From positions 4,580,001 to 4,644,000 of the forward strand of contig NZ_CP041614.1 in NCBI RefSeq assembly GCF_007197555.1: a DNA stretch of 64,000 nucleotides. The letters run 5' to 3'. The translations under genes and the position numbers were made by a program. Source of the DNA: Shewanella psychropiezotolerans (lineage in GTDB: Bacteria; Pseudomonadota; Gammaproteobacteria; Enterobacterales; Shewanellaceae). The stretch's first letter is position 1, and each line of letters opens with the position of its first letter. The notes below the pieces were generated by a model. The model was not told the origin of the DNA. It did no database searches and was given only the letters and a program-made list of their open reading frames with translations. Of this stretch, positions 38,201-46,199 are shown piece by piece.

Positions 38201-38340
38201 GTTATGACTCCTGTTTCTAGTTTTGGATATTGCCTCACTTGCAACATGTCATAGGCCTTGAATCCGAGTACCAATAGCGCAAGGCTTAGCACAACCGATA
38301 AGACGGGGCGCTTTATAAAAATATCAGTAAACTTCATCAT
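35248..38340 (-). CDS. RND efflux pump inner-membrane permease (HAE1 family)
   Basis: A 1030-residue proton-driven multidrug efflux transporter with the usual twelve helices and two large periplasmic loops. Hallmarks: FIKRPVLSVVLSLALLVLG at the N-terminus, the proton-relay aspartate pair in SLVVDDAIVVVENTFRHLE (about 400) and EVGLVTLIGLISKHGILIVE in the second half. Length is typical. It begins at the stop codon of the membrane-fusion gene (TAATG overlap). No outer-membrane channel gene is adjacent, so a TolC encoded elsewhere is needed. Confidence 0.94.
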   Translation of the reverse strand: MMKFTDIFIKRPVLSVVLSLALLVLGFKAYDMLQVRQYPKLETGVITISTQYPGASSSSVQGYVTQPLQAQIAQTEGIDYMTSNSSLGKSLITVYLKLDYPSDKALTEILSLVQQVKYRLPAGVQDPSILKSTSQSPILYLSFSSDTLATEQISDYISRVVKPTLSTVSGVSKVDILGQRDFAMRIWLNPTKMAALGITASDVQNAIKSNNTVSAAGKIKDEYIEMDINAHTDASSVADFNNISLKEVDGRLIHLEDIATVELGANSYDAQVNFNGKPSVLTAISNTSNSNPLSVVADAYKVLPSIIDSLPVGMHASVVYDSTKFITTSIDEVAKTLIEAALIVVMVIFAFLGSMRAMLIPLVTIPLSLIGSLFFMLTLGFSINLLTLLAMVLAISLVVDDAIVVVENTFRHLEEGLSPVQAAMVSAREIAGPVIAMTITLAAVYAPIGFMGGLTGKLFTEFAFTLAGSVLISGFIALTLTPMMCSKVLSKSVLEGALVKSINSVMAAITHRYTRLLRLVLDNRVMVWPLAASILLALVFMFSHTASELAPQEDQGVVMMMGKGPVQANTDYLAHFTQPLTQVVNQYPEKQMDMMVNGYQNDHTFFGLTVLKDWSEREATAKEVMKRFQADSKTLPGVQIYTFSPPDLPGTPQGLPFQMILKTPTGNYNDLYQYAEKLKDYAMKSGKFIYVQNDLNFSKPQIEVSINRDKAALMDVSAQEIGVVLSRYLSGGFINYFALEGRSYQVITQVPQEDRNAATDLNQYYVESQSHEMVPLASLVTITKSVQPSNIDQFQQLNSAMIEAKMMPGVSIGEAYKVMEQGAKQILPQSYSVDSSGQLRQYLQEGSSLVATFFLALIIIYLVLAAQFESFRDPLIVLTSVPLSIFGAMLPLYFGLDTLNIYTEVGLVTLIGLISKHGILIVEFANQLQRDIGCSKYEAALKSASIRLRPVLMTTAAMVIGVVPLLVASGAGAQSRFSIGLVITVGMSIGTLFTLFVVPTVYTFLAQDHKKQREIETDDQRSEVAIGLSE

Positions 38341-39614
38341 TATTCCCCCTGGTTATGGTTAACTTCAGCGCTGTTACTACCCACTCTCTTTTGAGTAAAT
38401 GTTTTCTGTACCACTGATGTTTGATCTGAGTTCGCTGCTACAGCAAACGCTTCACTGTTGTTTAGCAAAACCTTACTGCCAGGCTTTAACTGCTGCTGGT
38501 TAGAAGTCACCACTTGCTCACCTTCACTCACACCAGAAACAATTCCAAGGTTTCCTCCCCTTGTAGGGCCCACTTGAACGGCTCGGCGCTCAACCTGATA
38601 TTCAAACATTCCTTTATGTTCTTTACTAGCACACTTAGTCTCAGGTTTAAGCACATAGACGGCATCACCATAAAGAGAATATGTCACTGCAATACTTGGC
38701 AGTGGGATCACATGGGCCATGTGATTACTTTGAATATTGGCTTCAACATACATACCTGAGATAAGTGGTACTCTGGAGCCCAGCACCTGAGCACGGATAT
38801 CTAAGTTATGTGAAACACTGTCGACCATAGGGTCTATGGCAATGATACTGGCTATAAAATCCTCACCTGGATAGGTATCGGTTGAGAAATGAACTTGCTG
38901 TTTTAACGCCACCCTTGACAGATAGGCTTCAGGGATTGAAAAATCGATAAATTGATTATCTTGATTTTGAAGCTCAACGATCGATGTTCCTGGCTGAACA
39001 TAATCACCTATGTTCACGTTCCTTATACCAAGCCGACCAGAGAATGGTGCCTTGATGGCCATAAAATCCATCTGGGTTTGAATATATTCGACGTCGGCCT
39101 GACTGGTTGAAAGCTTAGCAAATGACGAATCTACAGCATCTTGGGAAGTACTATGAGTCTTTAACAGTTTTAACTGACGTTGGTACTCGAGCTCTGCCAA
39201 CATCAGGTTAGCCTGACTGGTCTTTAAGTTTGCCTTTAGCAGACGAGTATCTAACTGCACAATAAGCTGGCCCTCCTCAACATACTCACCTGAGCTAAAA
39301 GCTATCCGCTTAATTTGCCCTGACAATTGCGGAGTAATATCCACCTCTTGGTTAGCTGTCACATGGCCAACAGCCTTGATCTCTTCGAGCCAGTCTTCCT
39401 TATAAGTACTCACAGATGTCACCGCCACAGGGGGAAACGAGAAAGCCGCCAACTTAGTTTTAATCATATATTGCTTAAAAAAGTAAAAACCAAATACCAA
39501 TAAAAGAATAATAGCGATTAATGAAAAGGTACCGATCACAAACCTCTTCGACATTTTACCCGTCACTTTTTCAGGCAAACTCTTTGATACTTCTTCTGAC
39601 ACTAATCTAGACAT
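38340..39614 (-). CDS. RND efflux pump periplasmic adaptor (membrane fusion protein)
   Basis: A 424-residue adaptor. One N-terminal transmembrane anchor (FVIGTFSLIAIILLLVFGFY, about 25-44) precedes the lipoyl, alpha-hairpin and beta-barrel domains. The half-lipoyl motifs VTANQEVDITPQLSGQIKRI and AIKAPFSGRLGIRNVNIGDY are clear. There is no lipobox, so anchoring is by the helix. First gene of the RND operon. Confidence 0.92.
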   Translation of the reverse strand: MSRLVSEEVSKSLPEKVTGKMSKRFVIGTFSLIAIILLLVFGFYFFKQYMIKTKLAAFSFPPVAVTSVSTYKEDWLEEIKAVGHVTANQEVDITPQLSGQIKRIAFSSGEYVEEGQLIVQLDTRLLKANLKTSQANLMLAELEYQRQLKLLKTHSTSQDAVDSSFAKLSTSQADVEYIQTQMDFMAIKAPFSGRLGIRNVNIGDYVQPGTSIVELQNQDNQFIDFSIPEAYLSRVALKQQVHFSTDTYPGEDFIASIIAIDPMVDSVSHNLDIRAQVLGSRVPLISGMYVEANIQSNHMAHVIPLPSIAVTYSLYGDAVYVLKPETKCASKEHKGMFEYQVERRAVQVGPTRGGNLGIVSGVSEGEQVVTSNQQQLKPGSKVLLNNSEAFAVAANSDQTSVVQKTFTQKRVGSNSAEVNHNQGE

Positions 39615-39938
39615 AGGAGCTCCTGCTCAATCGAAATTCATTTCATAGGGCAGATATTAATGAAAGGGAAAATACAAAAAATAAACTAAAGATAAGGTAA
39701 ATATAATCAATATATAAACGTCAAATGTTGCAGGTTAAACGCTTATAAATTTTTGGTCATTTACGATGAAGACAGCTCATAAGCACAAATATAAAAACAA
39801 TAAACAAATTAAATACAATCGCTTGAACTAAAAGCAGATGAGTTTATATATTTTTTATCTGTTGTTTATGTATCTAAGGTTCAAAGCCAATAACCTAGGC
39901 CTCTAGTAATTTTCTTAATGTGGTTTTAGGAGTTCAAC
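39615..39938. other. AT-rich intergenic region, divergent promoters
   Basis: Between the RND adaptor (leftward) and an exported protein gene (rightward). Very AT-rich (long TATATA/TTTTTT stretches). It must hold both promoters, but I see no clear operator, hairpin or ORF. Confidence 0.55.
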
Positions 39939-40409
39939 ATGAAAACATTGGCTATAACCTTATTAGCATTCACCTCTATATCAGCCTCAGCAGCCAGCTT
40001 GGACAGCAGCAACATAGACTTGGAAATATTCAATAAAAGTATGAGCCAGCTCGAGCAAGTGGACATAAAAGATAATATTTACATCTCCACAGCTTCCACT
40101 CAGTTCGATGATATAACCCGTGAAACTGAGTACATGTATGAATTTACCAGCATAGATAGAGTGAGTAATAAACAAGCTTTTGAGATGAAGCTCAATAAGG
40201 CTAAGTCCTACTATATCTACGGTATCAGCGGCCTTAAAAATTTAACCAGCAGTGTATCCAAACGCTTGAGTAAAGATAAACCAGACTATTTCTCTGCCAG
40301 CCTACTGCAAGGCAACAAATACTATAACGGCTTCAGCGAATATATCGCCAAAGTGACGGAGTACAGCCAAGCACTCCCCCAATTCTTAATTAAAATCAAG
40401 ATGAGATAA
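39939..40409 (+). CDS. Exported hypothetical protein
   Basis: A 156-residue protein with a clear signal peptide (MKTLAITLLAFTSISASAAS) and a strong AGGAG ribosome-binding site. The mature part is charged and tyrosine-rich (AKSYYIYGISGLKNLTSSVS, NKYYNGFSEYIAKVTEYSQ) with no cysteines. I do not recognise a family. It is followed 100 bp on by another exported protein and then by a membrane-bound CadC-like regulator, so the three may form a functional unit. Confidence 0.7.
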   Translation: MKTLAITLLAFTSISASAASLDSSNIDLEIFNKSMSQLEQVDIKDNIYISTASTQFDDITRETEYMYEFTSIDRVSNKQAFEMKLNKAKSYYIYGISGLKNLTSSVSKRLSKDKPDYFSASLLQGNKYYNGFSEYIAKVTEYSQALPQFLIKIKMR

Positions 40410-40510
40410 GTCCATTTGCCTAGGACTATGGGCTTAGCTCCATTTTGCATAGGTTAGTACCTAGCCCATATTCTAACGAATCCGAAATCGAAACTGTAGA
40501 GTACAAAAAT

Positions 40511-41083
40511 ATGCCTCCACTATTAGCTAAAAATTCGACCAATCTCTTCTTTGGTTTTTCTAAAATTAGTGCTATCAGCTTGCTGCTGTTTGCTGCACTG
40601 ACACCAAACGTGTTTGCAGCAGATTCATACGCTTCTGTCAGTTATGGCACCATACAGGAAGCCAATGAGATAGCTAACCCTTGGTATGCTAGCGCCACCT
40701 ACGGCTACACCATAAAAATGATTGGGTCTGAGAAACTTGTTCGTATAGAGAGTCAAACGAACAAGATCATGCAAGGCGATTGTGTAGCAATCGACTCAAG
40801 TGATAAAGGCAAGTCAGTCAGGCGCACCAATAACAGCTATTGTGCCATAAAGATCAAGGACACCAGCGACAATAATCAAAGCTCAATTAAGCCAGTAACA
40901 GATGTAAAACAGGCTAAAAGTGAGCATAAAAATAGCCCCAAAATGGCTAGTAATAACAGTAAGTCAAGTGAAATCACTGATGCATGTCAGTTAGCTATAG
41001 ACCTGATGAAGCAGAAAGATTTTGGTCCAGAGCGCCGTAAAGCCCGTCAGCATGCCTATCAAGTATGCGAAGAGCCCAACTAA
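40511..41083 (+). CDS. Exported hypothetical protein with C-terminal Cys pair
   Basis: About 190 residues from the ATG at 40511 (the frame also opens at a TTG at 40445). The signal segment ISAISLLLFAALTPNVFAAD is preceded by about 20 residues. The mature domain contains an SH3-like block (KLVRIESQTNKIMQGDCVAI), then a low-complexity Ser/Asn/Lys linker and a C-terminal helix with two cysteines (CQLAIDLM, YQVCEE). The glycine-zipper/SH3-like middle recalls outer-membrane SlyB/rickettsia-17 kDa-type proteins only weakly. Unrecognised. Confidence 0.68.
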   Translation: MPPLLAKNSTNLFFGFSKISAISLLLFAALTPNVFAADSYASVSYGTIQEANEIANPWYASATYGYTIKMIGSEKLVRIESQTNKIMQGDCVAIDSSDKGKSVRRTNNSYCAIKIKDTSDNNQSSIKPVTDVKQAKSEHKNSPKMASNNSKSSEITDACQLAIDLMKQKDFGPERRKARQHAYQVCEEPN

Positions 41084-41102
41084 TCACGACAAGCTTTCCA
41101 CA

Positions 41103-41138
41103 TTAAGTAAGGCCACCTATTTAGGTGGCCTTACTTAA
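41103..41138. terminator. Perfect 36-bp inverted repeat, probable terminator
   Basis: A 16-bp perfect stem (TTAAGTAAGGCCACCT / AGGTGGCCTTACTTAA) with a 4-nt loop follows the exported protein gene. There is no separate T-run, but the arm ends TTACTTAA. Likely a terminator; a dimeric-regulator site is possible because it lies 75 bp before the CadC-like gene. Confidence 0.6.
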
Positions 41139-41212
41139 GATCAACCTGCAATAATTGATATTTATCAAAAACAGCCTAAGATGGCATTAGATAGAATAAG
41201 TCAGGAATATAG

Positions 41213-42862
41213 ATGGCAAAGGTAAGTTACCAAATCGATAACTGGATCTTCATCCCCCACGAAAATAAGCTCATATTAGACGGGCAGGAAACACTTATCG
41301 ACAACCGTTTATCTAACCTCTTGTTATATCTCTGCCAAAACCCTATGACTACCTTGAGTCGTGATGAATTGATTGATGAGGTTTGGAAGGGCTTAGTACT
41401 AACAGATCAAGTCATCACTCAAGCGATATTTGAGTTGAGAAAAATTCTTAAAACCAACCATAAACACCTTCAGGGCTATATTATCACCGTCCCTAAGCGT
41501 GGTTATAAACTCGACATTAACATCCAGGTTTTACCCTCAACAAATAAAACCGACACTCACACCGAAAAAGAGAGTCTTACAGATGGGCACATAATTCATG
41601 TGGCTGGAATTAGGCAAGAAGCAAGCCCAGATGATAAAAAGCATATCGACTCTATTTCAAATAAAACGGCCATAGACAATAAAAATATTCAATTAAACCA
41701 ATCTAGTAGTTCAATCAGTGCTAAAACTGAAAGCCTTAGCAAGCAGAATCAAAATAATGAAGGTAAATCAACCAAGAAGGCAACCGGATTAACAGCGCCT
41801 ATTGCTATTACAACGCTCATCTTCTGCCTCATTTTGTTAGTATTTATTAGCCCATTTTCGCTCCGAGGGGTCGATAAGATATCAAAAGACACAAACTCAG
41901 AAGAGAAAGACAGGGCTACTCAGTTCGGCTCAGAAGTCATCTATAACAATTTAGAACCCAGATTTATCCGAGCCAGAATCAATACAGATATAACCTCAGC
42001 ACAAATTCAACATGGGGTAATTTTTAAGATCGTTGAATACCTCAAATACAATGTTAACTTTCGCATAGCCTTTCATAATACGCCGCACAATGATGCAGCT
42101 AAAGAACTGACGTTTATCATTACCGAGGAAAATGGCGTCAGTTACATCAATGTGGAGTACTTTAATCGCATCTCGCAATATCAGCATCTGGATCGAAAAT
42201 ATAGAATTGATAACAACAATTTAAAACCAACAATTAATCGTATGTTGAGCGATATTCTCACCTCTTTTAATGTCGACGTTAGCAAGGAAAAAATTAACGA
42301 ATTATTAAGCTCTATGCCAGAAGATCCACAAGCATTGGCTTATACACTCGAAGCCTTTGCCGCCCTGCACACCCCCAAAGATCAGTTAAAATCCGTAGGC
42401 CTAATGAGAAAAGCGCTCGAACTCGCGCCAGACAATCATTACCTGCTCTCCACCAATTACATCTACAGCATGGTGGTCACCTACCTAAATAAAGGCAAGG
42501 AGCCTCAGCAGCAAGTCGACAAACTCAACCAAGCGTTCGAGAAAATAATTCCCATTTTAGTCAAGGGAATCAGATCCGATAAAGTCAATGAAGCACTGGC
42601 CATGAATGCGTTATCTAAAGATCGGCCAATTGAAGCGTTAAAATATCTCAAAGCCATACCGAACAAACATGAGACGGTGATAACCTTCATACTTAAAGCT
42701 AAACTATCCGAAAGCTTCGGTAACCCCGCCACAGCCGAAGAGTATTACTATCAGGCAATACATGAGTCTGAGACGCCGCGGGTACTGGAAATCGCTGAGA
42801 GTTTATTTTTCTACAGCGACCTCTCTAAAATGAAGAGCAAGATGAAAGCACAAATTCATTAA
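41213..42862 (+). CDS. CadC/ToxR-like membrane-anchored transcriptional regulator
   Basis: A 549-residue one-component regulator. Residues about 8-105 form a winged helix (LILDGQETLIDNRLSNLLLY, TLSRDELIDEVWKGLVLTD, IITVPKRGYKLDI). A Ser/Gln/Asn-rich linker follows, then one transmembrane helix (ITTLIFCLILLVFISPFSL, about 197-215). The periplasmic part (about 220-549) has TPR-like helices near 375-540. Start has AGGA upstream. Its target is unknown; the two exported proteins upstream on the same strand are candidates. Confidence 0.88.
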   Translation: MAKVSYQIDNWIFIPHENKLILDGQETLIDNRLSNLLLYLCQNPMTTLSRDELIDEVWKGLVLTDQVITQAIFELRKILKTNHKHLQGYIITVPKRGYKLDINIQVLPSTNKTDTHTEKESLTDGHIIHVAGIRQEASPDDKKHIDSISNKTAIDNKNIQLNQSSSSISAKTESLSKQNQNNEGKSTKKATGLTAPIAITTLIFCLILLVFISPFSLRGVDKISKDTNSEEKDRATQFGSEVIYNNLEPRFIRARINTDITSAQIQHGVIFKIVEYLKYNVNFRIAFHNTPHNDAAKELTFIITEENGVSYINVEYFNRISQYQHLDRKYRIDNNNLKPTINRMLSDILTSFNVDVSKEKINELLSSMPEDPQALAYTLEAFAALHTPKDQLKSVGLMRKALELAPDNHYLLSTNYIYSMVVTYLNKGKEPQQQVDKLNQAFEKIIPILVKGIRSDKVNEALAMNALSKDRPIEALKYLKAIPNKHETVITFILKAKLSESFGNPATAEEYYYQAIHESETPRVLEIAESLFFYSDLSKMKSKMKAQIH

Positions 42863-42886
42863 TATAAGAAGCAGATGTTAAAGAGC

Positions 42887-44958
42887 TTATTCTTTCGCAT
42901 GTGCAACTAGTTGCTGCTGCACATGTTCAGGCGTCACGTCATAACGGCTAAATACCATCGAAAATTGACCATCTCCACCTGTCATAGACTTAAGCCGTGT
43001 TGAGTAATCATCAACTGAGGCGAGGGGCGCTTCGACGCTCACCTCAATCTTCTGCTCACCGATTGAATTTGTGCCGCACACCATGCCACGACGCGCACAG
43101 ATATCACCGGTAATATCCCCTACTTGCTCAGCCGCGACACAGATTTGCATCTCGACTATAGGCTCTAAAATAACTGGATCCGCCTGACTAACGGCATCGA
43201 TAAAGGCTTTCTTACCCGCCATGACGAAGGCTATCTCTTTAGAGTCGACACTGTGATGCTTACCATCGAGCAAACTCACCCTGATATCTTGCATGGGAAA
43301 GCCTGCTAATCCTCCACTTAACATGGCTTCTTTTATCCCCCTTTCCACCGCAGGAATATATTGGCCGGGAACCGATCCCCTACCACTTTACTGACAAATT
43401 CAAAACCTGTGCCTCTTGGTAAAGGTTCAACGAAGATCTCTACTTCGCCAAATTGGCCCGAACCGCCAGATTGTTTCTTATGGCGATAGCGTATCTTGGC
43501 ACTGGTGGTGATCGTCTCTCGGTAAGCAACTGCAGGTTTTTCTGTATCCATATCCACATGAAATAGCTCATGGGCTTTTTCGATAGCGATTTGCAGATGA
43601 AGTTCACCTTGGCCCTGTAATACTGTCTGCCCCTCGGCATCTTTGCTACCCAGGCTATAGTTACCCAAGCGCAAACTGGGATCTTCCACCACCAACTTGT
43701 GTAGCACTTCAGCAATCTTATGTTCATCACCACGACGCTTGGGGCTGACCGCCAAGCCAAAAATGGGCTGAGGGAAGTTCATTTCAGGCAAGTGAAATTG
43801 GTCCTCATCATGGCTATCATGGAGCACGGCTCCTATCTCGAGTTCATCTATCTTAGCCAGTGCAATAATATCTCCCGGCACAGCACGCGGCACACCGACA
43901 TGCTTATTCCCCTGAAGCTTAAACAAGTGAGTAACTTTAACAGGCTTACGCCCCTCACCGATGTAGAGCTTCATGCCGATAGTGATGCTTCCTTGATGAA
44001 GTCTCATCACAGCAACGCGGCCAAAAAAAGGATCGATAGAGACACAAAATACATGGGCTAAAACATGGTCTCCGGCTTTTTGCGTCACATCTACGGGCTT
44101 CATTTCGTCGCCGAACCCTCTGACAAATTGAGGAGGGTTGGCCTCTAATGGATTGGGCATCAACTTAGTAATCACCTCAAGCAGGGAATCAATGCCCACA
44201 TCGGTTTCTGCACTGGTGAAACAGACTGGTACCAGATGACCCATCCTTAACGCCATTTCTAATGGTTCATGGAGCTGCTCTGGGGTCAAGATCTCCCCCT
44301 GCTCCAGATAAAGCTCCATTAGATCTTCATCTTCCTCTAATACGGTATCGACAAGCTCATCACGCGCTGCCGACGCCGAGTGAAACAGCGACTCGGTGCC
44401 ACTTTCACCAGTGGCATCATTAGCACAGTGTAAATAGCAATCCACCACAGCATCTAAACCAGCTATGGGCAAGTTAACTGGCAGACATCGAGTGCCAAAC
44501 TTGGCTTGTATATCATAAAGTAGCTCAGATAATTTATCTTGGTTGCCATCGATATGATTGATTGCAATCAAGACGACTTTCCCTTGGGTTCTGGCCGCCT
44601 CGAATGCTCTATGGGTCAAAGTCTCGATGCCGGTTCCGGCGTTGATGACTAAGAGTACAGACTCCACCGCTGGCAGGGGTAACAGGGCTCTGCCGAAGAG
44701 ATCCGGTAATCCAGGAGTATCGATAAGATTGATGTGGTGGTGATTAAAATCGAGATTTAAGAAGGAAGGTTCGAGACTGTGGCGGTGGGATTGTTCTTGG
44801 GCAGTGAAATCAGCATGATTTGTGCCCCTATCCACCCTGCCCTTTTGGCTTATCGCCTTGGCCCGATAGAGCAAGGCCTCAATCAGAGTCGATTTTCCCG
44901 CCCCAGTGTGTCCAAGCACCGCAAGATTGCGGATCTGCTCGGTGATAAACTCCGCCAT
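42887..44958 (-). pseudogene. EF-G-like translational GTPase beside the EPA cluster, split by a -1 frameshift
   Basis: Two ORFs (43333-44958 and 42887-43348) form one EF-G homologue of about 690 residues. The first ends KVVGDRFPANIFLRWKGG; adding one base to the CCCC run at 43377-43380 gives KVVGGSVPGQYIPAVERGIK, the canonical EF-G domain IV sequence. GTPase motifs: G1 GHTGAGKST, G3 DTPGLPD, but the G4 motif reads NHID instead of NKxD, and the switch region EQSHRHSLE differs from EQERGITI. It is therefore a paralogue, not the housekeeping fusA. It is divergent from pfaR, a conserved neighbour of the locus in Shewanella. Confidence 0.85.
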
Positions 44959-45338
44959 AACAACCCCTCCAGAGTTTCCTTCAAGAAAAGGTTAACCCAA
45001 AGTTTAATACGTAAATGCTAAAAGGCAATAGTGATTAACTGTTAATTGTAAGTATAGACCTTAGTCAATGCTGGTTATTTGACCTAAGTCACGTTTTGTT
45101 TTTTGCCACAGAATTTGTAATAAAATATGAATAAGGAGTACGCATGTAAGCTGAAACTGGTCTGAAGAGGCATTATTAAGTCCCAGGTGATTGTATTGCT
45201 CCCTAAGGTCATGTAATCTGCTGCCCATCAGCTAGAAATTGCTTTAAAAAACGCGACGAACCGGGAACTCCTGCAGGTAACCTCGGTCAAAAAGTCGCAC
45301 TAGTCCCAATAGATTATTAACGGAAACCCGCTAATTTA
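44959..45338. promoter_or_regulatory. Intergenic region upstream of pfaR, likely promoter of the pfa operon
   Basis: This 380-bp divergent region must drive the EF-G-like gene and pfaR-A-B-C. A possible plus-strand promoter is TTGTTT then, 16 nt later, TAATAA around 45093-45120, implying a 5' UTR of roughly 200 nt before pfaR. The leader contains AAGGAG followed by ATGTAA at 45144 (an immediate start-stop). I see no strong terminator hairpin or riboswitch. Confidence 0.4.
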
Positions 45339-46199
45339 ATGGTAAAGCAAGCCAAAAAAATTCTTCTCCAGGAAGAAATTAATCCGAATAAGCGTACGCA
45401 AAGTGCAACAGAAGCACGACACCGTAATGCCACAACGACGCCAGAGATGAGACGATTCATACAAGGTTCTGACTTTTCTGTGACTCAACTTGCCAAAGTG
45501 CTGAACATCAGCGAAGCCACCGTACGTAAGTGGCGCAAGCGCGACTCTGTCGAAAACACCCCAAATACACCGCATCATCTCAACACCACACTCACTCCAT
45601 TGCAGGAATATGTCGTGGTCGGTCTCAGGTACCAGCTTAAGACACCTCTGGACAAACTCCTCAAGATCACCCAGAAGTTTATCAATCCCAATGTGTCACG
45701 TTCTGGATTAGCCCGTTGCCTGAAGCGATATGGGGTCTCAAAGGTAGGCAGTATCGAAAGTCCTTTGGTTCCTGAGCGTTATTTCAATCAGCTACCAGTC
45801 ATTCAGGGAAGTAACCTCGAAACCTACACCTTACACCCGGATACTTTGGCCAAGACCATAGCCGATGACGATCAAACCAGCGTGGTTCAGGTTGTGTCAC
45901 TGACCATACCGCCACAACTAACCAACGAGGAACCCAGTTCGATACTGCTCGGCATAGACACAAGCAGTGACTGGTTGTACTTAGATATTTACCAAGATGG
46001 CAATACCCACGCCACCAACCGATACATAGCTTATGTGTTAAAGCATGGGCCGTTTCATCTGCGTAAGTTGCTTGTTCGCAACTACCACACCTTTTTGCAG
46101 CGTTTTCCAGGTGCCAGACTCAGTCATGGGCATGTCACACAAAACGTTGAAACTAACAACAAGACGCCTGAGAATCAGGCACCCAGTGGAGACTCATAA
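45339..46199 (+). CDS. pfaR: PfaR, EPA-cluster regulator derived from an IS481-type transposase
   Basis: Annotated in Shewanella as the transcriptional regulator of the pfa operon (286 residues). The N-terminus has a helix-turn-helix (VTQLAKVLNISEATVRKWRK, about 48-67), then TTLTPLQEYVVVGLRYQLKT and NVSRSGLARCLKRYGVS. This order of motifs matches the DNA-binding half of IS481-family transposases. The C-terminal part (SSILLGIDTSSDWLYLDIYQ, ...FHLRKLLVRNY) looks like their RNase-H core, but the catalytic Asp positions are V and R. It overlaps pfaA by 1 nt (TAATG). It is therefore probably a DNA-binding protein without transposase activity. Confidence 0.88.
   Translation: MVKQAKKILLQEEINPNKRTQSATEARHRNATTTPEMRRFIQGSDFSVTQLAKVLNISEATVRKWRKRDSVENTPNTPHHLNTTLTPLQEYVVVGLRYQLKTPLDKLLKITQKFINPNVSRSGLARCLKRYGVSKVGSIESPLVPERYFNQLPVIQGSNLETYTLHPDTLAKTIADDDQTSVVQVVSLTIPPQLTNEEPSSILLGIDTSSDWLYLDIYQDGNTHATNRYIAYVLKHGPFHLRKLLVRNYHTFLQRFPGARLSHGHVTQNVETNNKTPENQAPSGDS

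Noticed and set aside
45133..45149. AAGGAG followed by ATGTAA (start-stop) upstream of pfaR as a regulatory mini-ORF
   Set aside because: Another ATG 17 nt upstream and the absence of conservation data make chance likely; mentioned only in the intergenic entry.
45339..46199. pfaR considered as an active insertion sequence
   Set aside because: It lacks catalytic aspartates, has no obvious terminal inverted repeats or target duplication, and is coupled to pfaA, so it is annotated as a regulator.
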